Origin: Sabellastarte sp. h YS-2021
Taxonomy: Eukaryota > Annelida > Polychaeta > Sabellida > Sabellidae
Length of the DNA stretch: 64,000 nt
Direction: 5' to 3'
Assembly (NCBI GenBank): GCA_964017235.1
Contig: OZ024940.1
Coordinates: 28,390,573-28,454,572, forward strand
The notes under the pieces are model-generated. The model saw only the letters and a program-made list of their open reading frames with translations, was not told the DNA's origin and searched no databases. Both the position numbers and the translations under genes were made by a program. The number at the start of each line of letters is the position of its first letter. Positions within the stretch are counted from its first letter, which is position 1. This document shows, one piece after another, positions 44,305 through 58,233 of the stretch.

Positions 44305-44333
44305 CTGAGGAAGGAGTGAGGCTCCGAAATGTC
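44305..44333 (+). ncRNA. Hammerhead motif, type C
   Basis: Identical to 4012-4040. Confidence 0.65.
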
Positions 44334-47300
44334 AAATAATTTATATTATTGCTCTTTTATCATAACATTTCTTTTCTTTGCTGTGTTTGAAGAAACAAAG
44401 AGCGAAGCAGCACATTTAAAAAGTTTATCAAGGTTTTGTTTCAAAGCTCCCAAAATGAGAAACTTGAAATCACAATTCCACAGTCGTCTGTGCACTTTCT
44501 TATCAAATTTCGGTACAAATGTGCAGTCGGAAGCTAGGGGAAAAGGTTTGGCCACTTTTAACAAAACAACGTTTGCGTCTCAGAGAAGGTTTCTTACAAC
44601 GTGTTTGCAAAGAAAAGTTATCCCAAATGGATTTTCACTTAAGTTCAACAGTTCATCGAGTAAAGGTATTCTTCAAAGCTGTTCCTTTAACCTGATGAGA
44701 AATGCACTGAAAGATGTAACATGGAAAATTCAGGAACATTCAAAGAATCTTAAGGCAAGTACTCAAAATCTTCAGGTTTGGTGTACCCATTCCAAGTTTG
44801 CCCAGATTTCACATTTTATTCATACATGCAACTATGAACTTTATTTTAAACTGGACGAAATCAAATGTAATAAGTTGAAAGATCTTTTGCCCAAATTGGA
44901 TGAAAAGGATTAGAATTCTATCCGATTTGGATAATTCAGAACGTTCACTTCTTAGAAAAGGTCTAGGATTTGTTCTAGTTCACAAACAACCAGATCCAGT
45001 TCGAAGTCTTGAAGACCTCCATAGATTCCACCATAAGGTGAGACTTCATGCTTTTTTCAATAACCTGGATCAGACTATTAACGAAAGAAACCATGCAAGT
45101 GATTTACCTGATGATGAAGTCATGAGCTTCAAGAGACAATCTAGGTCATCATTTACACCTAAAGAAGGTCAGTTTGACGCAGTTGATAGATTCATGTCAA
45201 AATGTTGTGATGATTTTTCTCAATCTAATTTTAAACCACCAAAAAGATCAAATTTGAAAGCAGATGAAGAAGAGGCCCTTCAAAAACTCAGAAAGAGAGA
45301 AGACATTGTTATCAAACCTGCTGATAAAGGGGGAGCTGTAGTTGTGTGGAGAAAGGATCTCTATTGTGACGAAGCCAAGAAGCAATTATCATGTGAACAA
45401 TTTTATACAAAACTTGATTGTGCCATCACTAACCAAATAAGTAAAACAGTAGAAAAAGAACTCAAATCAATCATCTCTAAAGGTGAATTGCCAAAAACAG
45501 CATTGAACTTAGTGGTAGACAATCCTAAATGGAGTAATTTAATTACATGTTGCCCAAGATTCAGAAAGTTGGAAACCCTGGTAGACCTGTTGTGTCCTCT
45601 TGTTCTTGCCCGACAACTTTGATATCCAAGTACCTTAGTGAGTTTTTGAAACCAATAGTTACCAAACTTACCATCTTGTGTGAAAGACACTAATCATGCC
45701 TTGAAGATGATGGAAAACTTCCGATTTCAAGAAGAAAATGCTCTTCTTTTCACCATGGATATAAAGGGACTTTACACTAATATACCCAATGACTATGGTC
45801 TTAACACAATGAAATATTTCCTAGAAAAACGTGAAATTCAGAATCCACCCACCCACACGTTATTAAGACTTGCAGAACTTGTGTTGACACAAAATTGTTT
45901 CAGTTTTGATGATGCTTTCTATTCGCAAACAGGTGGGACAATGATTGGGACTCCATTTGGACCTGAATATTCAAATTTGGCTGTTGGAAAATTTGAATTA
46001 CACGTTGCTGATAGGTTCAATGGTGCTATGCCAGAATTTTCTCACAGATATATTGATGATGTAGTTGGTCCAACCTCCATCTTGAGAGTAGATTAATTTA
46101 TTGATTATGTGTGCAATTTCCATCCAGCTTTTCACTTTACTTTTGTTGTATCTGAGACAGAAATAGAATTTTTGGATATAAAAATTTCAGTTTCCAGAAA
46201 AAATTGTCCACCTCAGTACATTACAAGGCTACTGACAGTCATTCATATTTAAGATATGGTTCTTGCCACCCAAAGGCTTGTAAAAATGCTATACCATACT
46301 CTCAGTTTTTAAGATTGAGAAGACTGTGTTCAGAAGAAAACGATTTTGTGTCAAAAGTGAATGAAATGGAAAATTTCTTTCTTGTGAGGGATTATCCCCA
46401 AAAAGGAATTGATAAAACAAAAACATAAGTAATTGGAATCAATCGAGCTCAAGTTCTTCAAAAAAGACCAAAAGGGGTGAACACTACCTTCAATTCACAT
46501 AGCTAAATGATAAAAAACATCATAGAAAGAAATTTTCACATTTTGCAATTGGATGATAAAGTAGGCTACCTTTTCCAAGAGAAACCTTTAGTTTCATATC
46601 GTAGAGACCGAAATGTGAAAGATATGCTTGTACACGCAAACATTGGTGTAAATTCTAAAGTCGGCAAAACTCGTAAATGTGTCCGGACAAGATGTTTTAC
46701 CTGTCCTCATGTTTTTGATGATGTCCACCAAGTCAGAGGGCCAAAGGGTGTATACTCTCCAAAGGACAACATTAGTTGTATCAGCAAAGATATAATATAC
46801 TGTATCGAATGTTTGAAATGTGGTAGTCTTTACATAGGGGAAACTGAAAGAAGACTAGGGGACAGAATTCGAGAACATTTAAGAGATATAAAGACTAAGC
46901 AACCCCAGAAACAGGTATCTGTGCATTTTAACTCACAAGGGCATAGCTTGAATGACCTAAAAGTTCAAGTTTTATATCAAAATTTTAGGGACAAGTTTTC
47001 CAGAAAGGCAAAAGAAAGCTTCTTGATTCAAAAATTAGGCACTGTGTTTCCGGATGGGATGAATATAGATGGGGGAATTGAAACTTAAAGTTTCTTATTA
47101 TATTTACTTACCTTTTCTTTACATTTTCTTTCATATGGATGTTGCATATTCACTCTGTAATCTTTGCATCCTTTGTATTTACATAAGATTTCTTCCATTT
47201 GGAACGCTAAATGAGGTAATTTTTACGTTATAATATGTGGTGACGTTTTTTTGACGTCTTTATGACGTTTATACTACATACCGTAATTATCAATTGCTAC

Positions 47301-47396
47301 GTCATAAAAATTTTGTTTATAACGTAGAAAGGATGGAGGGATTGCTTTGTGATGTTTATTTTGTATATTGTTTATGTATTTGAATTGGTTTGTGTT
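44305..47396 (+). pseudogene. PLE-R copy, R1 of unit 3
   Basis: Copy of 4012-7103 with C to G at 45568 (private to this copy) and an extra change just before the second C-terminal stop (CACATAGCTAA near 46496). Same frame breaks. Confidence 0.87.
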
Positions 47397-47425
47397 CTGA
47401 GGAAGGAGTGAGGCCCCGAAATGTC
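47397..47425 (+). ncRNA. Hammerhead motif, type D
   Basis: Identical to 7104-7132. Confidence 0.55.
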
Positions 47426-47949
47426 AAATAAATTTATATTATTTCTCTTTTATAATAACATTTCTTTTATTTTGTGTGTTTGAAGAAACAAAGACCAAAG
47501 CAGCACATTTAAAAGTTTACCAAGGTTTTGTTTTAAAGCTGCCAAAATGAGAAACTTGATATCACAATTCCCCAGTCGTCTGTGCACTTTCTTATCAAAT
47601 TTCGGTACAAATGTGCAGTCGGAAGGTAGGCCAAAAGGATTGGCCACTTTTAACAAAACAAGGTTTGTGTCTAAGTTATCCCCAATGGATTTTTACTTAA
47701 ATATTCCAAGTTACTAAAGTTATGCTGCTTGGCTCTTTAAATATCCATATAAAATAGTAAACAAAGTAAATTTGAATGTTCCTGCATTTTCCATGTTACA
47801 TCTTTCAGTGCATTTCTCATCAGGTTAAAGGAACAGCTTTGAAGAATACCTTTACTTCTCCTCGATGAACCGTTGAACTTAAGTAAAAATCCATATAAAA
47901 TAGTAAACAAAGTAAAAACAAAGAGCATTTCAAATAAACAGATTTATTT
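47426..47949. pseudogene. Second tandem PLE 5' fragment and rearranged stretch, unit 3
   Basis: Copy of 7133-7656; inverted piece at 47770-47889. Confidence 0.65.
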
Positions 47950-47978
47950 GAGCTTTCGGAGCTTCACTCCTTCATCAG
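47950..47978 (-). ncRNA. Hammerhead motif, type B
   Basis: As 7657-7685 with the core G present, unlike unit 2. Confidence 0.72.
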
Positions 47979-48430
47979 AAATGGCTTACAATTGTTTAAA
48001 TTTGAAAGAAAGCTCTTTTTATATGTAAATGAACAAAATTACATCAAAATGACGTTTTAATAAAGCAAAACACGACATTATTACTTAAAACACATATTTA
48101 GTCACATTTACGTCATGAATTTTAAGATGACGTCACAAAAAAAATTTTTTTTACTATGACGTCACAAAAATCAAAATTTTTAAATTTTTTTGCAATTTTT
48201 CACTATGACGTCACAAAATCGAAAATTTTCAAATTTTTAAAAATTTTTTTTAAATTCACTATAATGTCAAAAAAATCCAAAATTTCTTATATAAGAACAA
48301 TTTGGGCTATGACAATAAAAATTAATATCCTCCACAAAAGAATTTGAATTAAACAAATTGTAAGAGAGATAACATTTATACTACAATTCCATTGTCCCTG
48401 TTCATACCCAGTGGGTACACACAGCCAAAT
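47979..48430 (-). mobile_element. S-type PLE 3' tail, unit 3
   Basis: Copy of 7686-8137 with three TGACGTCA palindromes (48128-48213). Confidence 0.7.
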
Positions 48431-50013
48431 TTGGATGATGAAGTAGGCTACCTTTTCCAAGAGAAACCTTTAGTTTCATATCGTAGAGTCCGAAATGTGA
48501 AAGATATGCTTGTACACTCAAACATTGGTGTAAATTCTATGACTATGGTCTTAACACAATGAAATATTTCCTAGAAAAACGTGAAATTCAGAATCCACCC
48601 ACCCACACGTTATTAAGACTTGCAGAACTTGTGTTGACACAAAATTGTTTCAGTTTTGATGATGCTTTCTATTCGCAAACAGGTGGGACAATGATTGGGA
48701 CTCCATTTGGACCTGAATATTCAAATTTGGCTGTTGGAAAATTTGAATTACACGTTGCTGATAGGTTCAATGGTGCTATGCCAGAATTTTCTCACAGATA
48801 TATTGATGATGTAGTTGGTCCAACCTCCATCTTGAGAGTAGATTAATTTATTGATTATGTGTGCAATTTCCATCCAGCTTTTCACTTTACTTTTGTTGTA
48901 TCTGAGACAGAAATAGAATTTTTGGATATAAAAATTTCAGTTTCCAGAAAAAATTGCCCACCTCAGTACATTACAAGGCTACTGACAGTCATTCATATTT
49001 AAGATATGGTTCTTGCCACCCAAAGGCTTGTAAAAATGCTATACCATACTCTCAGTTTTTAAGATTGAGAAGACTGTGTTCAGAAGAAAACGATTTTGTG
49101 TCAAAAGTGAATGAAATGGAAAATTTCTTTCTTGTGAGGGATTATCCCCAAAAAGGAATTGATAAAACAAAAACATAAGTAATTGGAATCAATCGAGCTC
49201 AAGTTCTTCAAAAAAGACCAAAAGGGGTGAACACTACCTTCAATTCACACAGCCAAATGATAAAAAACATCATAGAAAGAAATTTTCACATTTTGCAATT
49301 GGATGATAAAGTAGGCTACCTTTTCCAAGAGAAACCTTTAGTTTCATATCGTAGAGTCCGAAATGTGAAAGATATGCTTGTACACTCAAACATTGGTGTA
49401 AATTCTAAAGTCGGCAAAACTCTTAAATGTGGTTGGACAAGATGTTTTACCTGTCCTCATGTTTTTGATGATGTCCACCAAGTCAGAGGGCCAAAGGGTG
49501 TATATTCTCCAAAGGACAACTTTAGTTGTATCAGCAAAGATATAATATACTGTATCGAATGTTTGAAATGTGGTAGTCTATACATAGGGGCAACTGAAAG
49601 AAGATTAGGGGACAGAATTCGAGAACATTTAAGTGATATAAAGACTAAGCAACCCCAGAAACAGGTATCTGTGCATTTTAACTCACAAGGGCATAGCTTG
49701 AATGACCTGAAAGTTCAAGTTTTATATCAAAATTTTAGGGACAAGTTTTCCAAAAAGGCAAAAGAAAGCTTCTTGATTCAAAAATTAGGCACTGTGTTTC
49801 CGGATGGGATGAATATAGATGGGGGAATTGTAACTTAAAGTTTCTTATTATATTTACTTAACTTTTCTTTACATTTTCTTTCATATGCATATTACATATT
49901 CACTCTGTAATCCTTGCATCCTTTGTATTTATATAAGATTTCTTCCATTTGGAACGCTAAATGAGGTAATTTTTATGTTATATTGTGTGGTGACGTGTTT
50001 TTAACTACAGGAT
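48431..50013 (+). pseudogene. PLE S1 copy, unit 3
   Basis: Copy of 8138-9720 with no protein change seen. Confidence 0.82.
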
Positions 50014-50058
50014 TTTTAAAATTAAGAATGAAAACAATTTAGACGAGAAAGAAAATAT

Positions 50059-51118
50059 TTGGTAATACAAGAAAAACTACCTGAAGGAGTAAATTTACCT
50101 CTAGGGCCCTCAACTGTGTGTACCTCATTGAAAACAAAGGGACATGTAAGACAACGTTTTCTACCACATAGCAAAGTTATGCCAGAAACATCTTTTGAAC
50201 TGAATCTAGAGTGGACCAGCATGTCTCTTATGTTCCTGTCCCTACGGTATGAAATCAGAGGTTTTTGTTGAAACAAATAGCCCACTTCCTCGTCAAGATT
50301 TAGCATGTGAAAATTCTTCTCCACAATGTCCATTATTACTTTACTGTGAGAGTTGTATGTAAGGGTAAGTATAACCCTATTCATTTCTTCAGCAGGTTCT
50401 TTTTGTTTCAAAGCATCAGCTCTACTGATATGAGAAACTCTATCTATGGCCTTAGAAACAATATCCTGGGGATAATCTCTCTCTAGAAAGAAATGTTCCA
50501 TTTCCTTCTCTTTTGCCTTCAAATCCTGCCTATCAGAACATAGGCGCTTTAAACGGAGAAATTGTGAAAATGGAATAGCACTTACTTCAGAAACTGTGAA
50601 AGTATATTGAAAGGATGGGTGGAAATTGCTGACAAAATTTATAAATCTATCCAGATTTTCTCTAGACATTGAAGTTGCACCCAAAATATCATCAATATAC
50701 CTTTTGTGAAACTCAGGAAAAGAACCATCATATGTTTCAGAGATTTCATTTTCCTGCTTCCCCACAGCCAAACAAGAGTATTCTGGGCCGAATGGTGTGC
50801 CTATCATTGTACCGCCAGTTTGTGAATAGTAGTTATCACCAAACTTGAAGCAATTCTGTGTCAAAACTAGTTCTGCTAGTCTCAGAAGGGTATGTGTTGG
50901 AGGATTCTGAACATTTCTTTTCTCCAAAAAGTATTTTAGTGCATTCAGACCATACTCATTGGGAATATTAGTATAGAGACCCTTAATGTCCATGGTAAAC
51001 AAAAGCCTATTTTCACCTCGAAGTCGAAAATTTCGCACCAAGTTCAATGCATGATTAGTGTCCTTTACAAAAGTTGGCAAAGCTCTCACAATGGGCTTGA
51101 GTGTATCGCTGAGATATA
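50059..51118 (-). pseudogene. PLE S2 copy, unit 3
   Basis: Copy of 9766-10825; left arm of the inverted repeat 50059-52339. Confidence 0.85.
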
Positions 51119-51138
51119 TGTGCAAGAGACCTTCCAGA

Positions 51139-53026
51139 TACGGCAGCAGCTTTATTGGTTGAGAAACCGAAATGTAGCAATTTATATATTTTGCCGAAAA
51201 TCCATAAGCCAGGAAACCCAGGTAGGCCAGTTGTTTCATCTTGTTCCTGTCCTACTAATGTATTTTCAAAATATCTCAGTGATACACTCAAGCCCATTGT
51301 GAGAGCTTTGCCAACTTTTGTAAAGGACACTAATCATGGATTGAACTTGGTGCGAAATTTTCGATTTCGAGGTGAAAATAGGCTTTTGTTTACTATGGAC
51401 ATTAAGGGTCTCTATACTAATATTCCCAATGAGTATGGTCTGAATGCACTAAAATACTTTTTGGAGAAAAGAAATGTTCAGAATCCCCCAACACATACCC
51501 TTCTGAGACTAGCAGAACTAGTTTTGACACAGAATTGCTTCAAGTTTGGTGATAACTACTATTCACAAACTGGCGGTACAATGATAGGCACACCATTCGG
51601 GCTAGAATACTCTTGTTTGGATGTGGGGAAGCAGGAAATTGAAATCTCTGAAACATATGATGGTCCTTTTCCTGAGTTTCACAAAAGGTATATTGGTGAT
51701 ATTTTGGGTGCAACTTCAATGTCTAGAGAAAATCTGGATAGATTTATAAATTTTGTCAGCAATTTCCACCCATCCTTTCAATATACTTTCACAGTTTCTG
51801 AATTTCCTTGACATCAAGTTGTGTGTCAAAGCAGATGCAATTAGCACATGGGTTTACTACAAAGAAACTGACAGTCATGCTTACCTTAAATATGGTTCCT
51901 CCGATCCAAAGTCATGCAAAAATGCTATTCCATTTTCACAATTTCTCCGTTTAAAGCGCCTATGTTCTGATACGCAGGATTTGAAGGCAAAAGAGAAGGA
52001 AATGGAACATTTATTTCTAGCGAGAGATTATCCCCAGGATATTGTTTCTAAGGCCATAGATAGAGTTTCTCATATCAGTAGAGCTGATGCTTTGAAACAA
52101 AAAGAACCTGCTGAAGAAATGAATAGGGTTATACTTACCCTTACATACAACTCTCACAGTAAAGTAATAAAGGACATGCTGGTCCAGTCTAGAATCAGTT
52201 CAAAAGATGTTTCTGGCATAACTTTGCCATGTGGTAGAAAACGTTGTCTTACATGTCCGTTTGTTTTCAATGAGGTACACACAGTTGAGGGCCCTAGAGG
52301 CAAATTTACTCCTTCAGGTAGTTTTTCTTGTATCACCAAAGATGTCATTTATTGCATTGAATGTATTCGATGTGGAGAGATTTATATCGGGGAAACAGAA
52401 AGGAGGTTAGGAGATAGGATAAGAGAACACTTGAGAGATGTCAAGAACAAGAATAGACATAGAGAGGTAGCTATTCACTTCAACTCTTTGGGCCACAGTT
52501 TAGATCATTTCAGAGTGAAAGTTCTGTTTGAAAGTTACTTCATTATGAAATTTGGCTGTGTACCCACTGGGTATGAACAGGGACAATGGAATTGTAGTAT
52601 AAATGTTATCTCTCTTTCAATTTATTTAATTTGAATTCTTTTGTTGAGGATATTGATTTTTATTGTCATTGTTAAAATTGTGCGAATTTAAGAAATTTTG
52701 GATTTTTTGACATTATAGTGATTTTTAATAAAATTTTAAAAAATTTTTAAATTTTCGATTTTGTGATGTCATATTGAAAAATTGCAAAAAAAATTAAAAT
52801 TTTAATTTTTGTGACGTCATAGTAAAAAAAAAATTTTTTGTGACGTCATCTTGAAATTTATGACGTAAATATGACTGAATATGTGTTTCACGTAATAATG
52901 ACGTGTTTTGCTTTGTTAAAACGTCATTTTGATGTAATTTTGTTTATTTACATATGAAAAGAGCTTTCTTTCAAATTTAAACAATTGTAAGCTATTTCTG
53001 ATGAAGGAGTGAATCTCCGAAAGCCC
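51139..53026 (+). pseudogene. PLE S3 copy, unit 3 (catalytic Asp lost)
   Basis: Copy of 10846-12733, but A to G at 51696 turns RT motif YIDD into YIGD, removing one of the metal-binding aspartates. The rest, including the GIY-YIG core, matches unit 1. The tail holds TGACGTCA palindromes (52812-52848). Confidence 0.85.
52998..53026 (+). ncRNA. Hammerhead motif, type E (decayed)
   Basis: Identical to 12705-12733. Confidence 0.5.
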
Positions 53027-53077
53027 AAGTTAATATATTTATTTGACATGTTCTTTGTTTTTACTTTGTTATTTTAT

Positions 53078-53353
53078 TAAGATTCTTGGTGGTTTAACTT
53101 TCTCTTGTAAAAAGAGAGAATAAGCCCTTTTAAAAGTCATTGACTTAAAGTCAAAGGTTTTTGTCAAGTTTAGATAAATCTTTAAAAGCAGCTAGAGCAT
53201 TAGCACAGAACACAGGCTTTTGAATTGAATCAAGGCGTGAGGCTCCGAAAGCTTAAATAAGTTTATTTATTTTATACGCTCTTTGTTTTTACTTTGTTTA
53301 CTATTTTATATGGATATTTAAAAAGAGCTAAGCAGCATAACTTTATTAACTTG
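53078..53353. repeat. LINE-c scrap and half PLE terminal repeat, unit 3
   Basis: Copies of 12785-12940 and 12941-13060. Confidence 0.65.
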
Positions 53354-54705
53354 ACATATCTAACAGATGGATAAGACAATGAAAAATAAGTATCCAAATA
53401 TCTAAATTTATGGATTGAACTATTAATAGAGGCCCCTTTGGGCCAACTTAGGTCCATTATGGTATGTCTTTTATCAGTATTTTGCTTCGGGCGAGTCATC
53501 AATGGAGAAACGTGAACTGGAAATGGCAGTTGTTGAAAAGGACCATATATTGCTCCATAGTTCAATTCTTCAGTTATATACTTTTCAATTTGATCCTTAT
53601 GTTGTGTGGCCGAAGTATGATTTTGGTATGTTGGTTGGAGTATGGAGTTTCTGTCGAAATCGAGAGGGAAACCATAATTTATGAGATCTGGGAGTTGTTT
53701 ATCCCAATAATCTTGAAGATGGAAATACCATCTTTGCGGATTGAGTTGAGTAGGTACTGGTATTCTGGATTTTAAAAAATTTGGAACTCCACTATTGCGT
53801 ATTATTTTATGAGCCTCTATGATATCAGGTACTTTTTTCCAGACAATGTCTGGGCCTTCATAAACTTTCAAGTCATTTAATGGAATATATCCAAAGTCGC
53901 CCCCATTTTGTGCTAAACAGGCCATATGATCTTTACTCAGATGTTTATTTTTCCACACATATAGAGGAATTTGTTGTAATGTTTCATCAGAGTGACAATT
54001 CATATCTTTGGCTACATGTGTTTGTGCTTTTTGAAGAAAATTTTTAGCCAAAGTCTGATTTTGGTTATCATGTGCCTTATCATGTGCCTGTTGAGTGACT
54101 TTTAATGTATCTGGGATATCAGTGCTCTGTCTCACATGATGAGACAAGGCACTAAAATTTTTGTCGTGAGCAACAACATGGAAGCGACCTGGTTTGCCAT
54201 TGATTGATTTATCAGATACTTCAGTATAGGAAGCATGTTCGCATGCAGTGTACTCTTTACTTGATTTGTCATTAAAAGGCTGTAATTCCCCCTCAGAATC
54301 CCCAATATCACTATAACGGTTTGATGACGAATCGTCAAGCAGATCAGTCAAAATGTGAAACCTATTAGTAAGAAACCCCTGATGGTGAGCATCTGAACTG
54401 ACTTCACTGGTTTGAACCCGTGTCTTGGCATATGAGGGTCTATTAGGGGAAGTACAGCCTTTTGCATTCACACTCACCTTGGAAGGGGTAACGATTTTAG
54501 GTTTGACCTTGTCGTTGTTGACAGTGACGATGCGGGGATCCGAAGTAACATGGTTGTAAACCACATTTTGTTTTGAATTACAGTATAGAGTTTTGGCAAC
54601 TTGGGCGTACGTCCTATGATCCCTTGTGTTATTAAAAGCTTTGGAAGAGTGAAACCATTGAAAAGCTATTTGTTTATCTGTATGCAACTCAGAAATTTTT
54701 AACAT
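53354..54705 (-). pseudogene. DIRS-like pol remnant, unit 3
   Basis: Copy of 13061-14412; Val form (YAQVAK) as in unit 1. Confidence 0.82.
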
Positions 54706-54768
54706 TTTTAGTGTTCCAAACCATTCTAGTTTTAAAATGACACAAGTTATGAGGACCCACGCCCAGGT

Positions 54769-55981
54769 TTACTCGTTTTTTGTATTTTTTGATTTGTTCT
54801 GGCATTCCATTTCAGAATGTGGAAAAGATTTGCCATTCTTGCTGAAGCAATAATTGCATACATGTTTGTAAATCACACCTTTCGTTTAATGGGCGGCTTG
54901 ATGCATGCATGAGCCCTGGTTGAAAAATTGGCCAATCATGGTCCTAGCAGTTTTGTCACGTTTTGTAGCATTTTTGGCAAAATTTTGAGTAGCAGGGGTA
55001 TGACGTTGAGCAATATGCTCGCATAATTCGATCAATGAGATCAGTTTGAGTATAATCTTTGATCTCACCTTGTTCCATACGACAGAGTAAAACTGCATGG
55101 CAGGCCTTTGCAGAGCTCCAGGAAAAATCATTAGAATCATCTAGTAACGAAATAAGATAATCCAACATAGAATCTTTGTTTTGAATACAATTTTCATCAC
55201 GCATTGTTCTGCAAAAGCCTGCCATCCATTGACCCATGGTTAATTGGTCGTATGAAACTCTTTCTTTCTGGGAACCTGCCAAGACATGTTCGTGGGGCCA
55301 TTTTACTCTATTTTTGACGAAAACATCAACTGTTCCACCCCTTTGGGACTTAATTTTATTCTCTGACATACCTGACTTTGCTAATTGCTGTAATTCTTTA
55401 ATTCTCTCTTCAACACTACGTTGTATTTGGTTGTTTGCTCTGATTTATTCTAACGAAGGAATCTGTGCAGTACCAGACTGGGGAAACATTTCCGTGTTAA
55501 CAGTGGGAGTACTTTTTTCCGCATGAGTACTGTCTAGTTTGTTGATACTAGTACTTTTATGGGTTTTTGACACACGGCTGCCCTTGACTTTGGATTTATC
55601 AGCTGTTTTCTTGACAGGCTTGTCCTCTAATTTGGAAAGCCTATCATTAATGGCAGTAAGCTGTGACAAAATTTGTTGGTTGACTAGGGTTTGTGTCTCT
55701 TGAAAGCCAGAGTCATGGGCAGACTTGTTGGATTTTTCAACATGTAACCGGTTAAACGAACGCCCACTTGGGCCCGAACCGTCACTGTCAGAATCATGCA
55801 TAATTTGCCCACAGTCTATGTCACTGTCTGATACTGAAGAATCTGAATCTTGGTGAGACATGGTTTGTTTTTGCCCCAACAAGTTCGTTACAAATTCGTT
55901 ATCATCCGACATATGCAATTCAAACTGTACGTGAGATGTATCAGACTTTTGTGAACGCAAATTATATTTTTTCTTCTCCAT
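54769..55981 (-). pseudogene. DIRS-like gag remnant, unit 3
   Basis: Copy of 14476-15688; Gly form of the zinc finger (MIGQFF) as in unit 1. Confidence 0.75.
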
Positions 55982-56773
55982 ATAACACAGATCGAAAGAC
56001 TAAGATAAATAAAACATATAACTAAAAACAACAATCAGTGGTACACGGAGAAGAAAAAAAGAATAAATTAAAATGTCCTTGAGGTGTTATCCCTTCCAAG
56101 TGTGAGCTGTAAATGGAAGAAGGGTTCAAATTTTTTGGCTAAAGAAGGCGTAGGGAGCCAATCAGAAGCCAGTTTACAACCAGCATGGTCATACATACTA
56201 AATGCCAGTTTAAGGTACCCTCTCAGGAATGATCTACCTGACACCAAGGTGTCATCCCGCAAATAAACAAAATTACATCAAAATGACGTTTTAACAAAGC
56301 AAAACACGTTATTATTACTTAAAACACATATTCAATCATATTTACTCATATTTTTTTTTTTACTAATTAAAATTTTTAATTTTTTTGCAATTTTTCACTA
56401 TGACGTCACAAAATCGAAAATTTTAAAATTTTAAAATTTGTTTTAAAAAATCACTATAATGTCAAAAAAATCCAAAATTTCTTAAATTCGCACAATTTTA
56501 ACAATGACAATAAAAATCAATATCCTCAACAAAAGAATTCAAATTAAACAAATTGTAAGAGAGATAACATTTATACTACAATTCCATTGTCCCTGTTCAT
56601 ACCCAGTGGGTACACACAGCCAAATTTCATAATGAGTTGAAGTGAATAGCTACCTCTCTATGTCTATTCTTGTTCTTGGCATCTCTCAAGTGGTCTCTTA
56701 TCCTATCTCCTAACCTCCTTTCTGTTTCCCCGATATAAATCTCTCCACATCTAATACATTCAATGCAATAAAT

Positions 56774-56988
56774 ATCCATATAAAATAGTAAACAAAGTAA
56801 AAACAAAGAGCGTATAAAATAAATAAATTTATTTAAGCTTTTTACAAGCTGTTTCTGATGAAGGAGTGAGGCTCCGAAAGCTTAAATAAATTTATTTATT
56901 TTATACGCTCTTTGTTTTTACTATGTTTACTATTTTATATGGATATTTAAAAAGAGCCAAGCGGCATAACTTTATAAACTTGGAATAT
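56774..56988. mobile_element. 215-bp hammerhead insertion, R2 of unit 3
   Basis: Copy of 1943-2157 with the same flanking duplication. Confidence 0.8.
56855..56883 (+). ncRNA. Hammerhead motif, type A
   Basis: Identical to 2024-2052. Confidence 0.75.
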
Positions 56989-57565
56989 CAATGCAATAAA
57001 TGACATCTTTGGTGATACAAGAAAAACTACCTGACGGAGTAAATTTACCTCTAGGGCCCTCAACTGTGTGTACCTCATTGAAAACAAAGGGACATGTAAG
57101 ACAACGTTTTCTACCAAATGGCAAAGTTATGCCAGACACATCTTTTGAACTGAATCTAGAGTGGACCAGCATGTCTCTTATGTTCCTGTCCCGGTATGAA
57201 ATCAGAGGTTTTTGTTGAAACAAATAGCCCACTTCCTCGTCAAGATTTAGCATGTGAAAATTCTTCTCCACAATATCTGTTATTACCTTACTGTGAGAGT
57301 TGTATGTAAGGGTAAGTATAACCCTATTCATTTCTTCAGCAGGTTCTTTTTGTTTCAAAGCATCAGCTCTACTGATATTAGAAACTCTATCTATGGCCTT
57401 AGAAACAATATCCTGGGGATAATCTCTCGCTAGAAAGAAATGTTCCATTTCCTTCTCTTTTGCCTTCAAATCCTGCCTAGGAGCTTTAAACGGAGAAATT
57501 GTGAAAATGGAATAGCATTTTTGCATGACTTTGGGTGGGAGGAACCATATTTAAGGTAAGCATTT

Positions 57566-57816
57566 ATAAGCACTCTTGTTTAGACAGCCTCCCTTCGCAA
57601 ATTTCTTTTTGTTCATCTGATAAAAATTTTAAATCTTCAACTTAAGCCAGGTCCAAATAATCAACTAAGCTGTGATCCATAGCTTCTTTTGACATTAATT
57701 GTTTATAAAAATTCCGGACATGTTTTAAAATTTCCTTCTGCTTATTAACTAAAATTCCATCCACTAGCAATTTATCTAAAGTACGTTTTTCTGCTCTTTT
57801 TTGTTTCTTTATTTAA
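57566..57816 (-). pseudogene. LINE-a copy, R2 of unit 3
   Basis: Copy of 2735-2985; followed by the R2-type TTTTCGTATAAT. Confidence 0.6.
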
Positions 57817-58074
57817 GAAAAATCTTCACAATATATTCAAAATTCAAATAATTATTTGAAACTATCAAAATATATCGCTCCTCACTTCAATATCGTGCTG
57901 AAGCTGCTCTCAGATATTTTTCATTTTCGTATAATTTATTTTCCGATATGTACAGTGTAATATGTAATGCCAGACACTTCTTTTGAACTGAATCTAGAGT
58001 GGACCAGCATGTCTCTTATGTTAAATAATAAACAAAGTAAAAACAAAGAGCATATCAAATAAATAGATTTATTT

Positions 58075-58103
58075 GAGCTTTCGGAGCTTCACTCCTTCAT
58101 CAG
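58075..58103 (-). ncRNA. Hammerhead motif, type B
   Basis: Identical to 3244-3272. Confidence 0.78.
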
Positions 58104-58164
58104 AAATAGCTTACAATTGTTTAAATTTAAATTGCTTTCAAATTTAAACAATTGTAAGCTATTT

Positions 58165-58193
58165 CTGATGAAGGAGTGAAGCTCCGAAAGCTC
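58165..58193 (+). ncRNA. Hammerhead motif, type B
   Basis: Identical to 3334-3362. Confidence 0.72.
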
Positions 58194-58233
58194 AAATCCA
58201 TTTTTTATTTTATATGCTCTTTGTTTATTATTT

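Larger units (their letters stand above)
56262..57565 (-). pseudogene. PLE-m copy, R2 of unit 3
   Basis: Copy of 15969-17272. Confidence 0.85.
58023..58233. repeat. Inverted hammerhead terminal repeats, R2 of unit 3
   Basis: Copy of 3192-3402. Confidence 0.8.
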
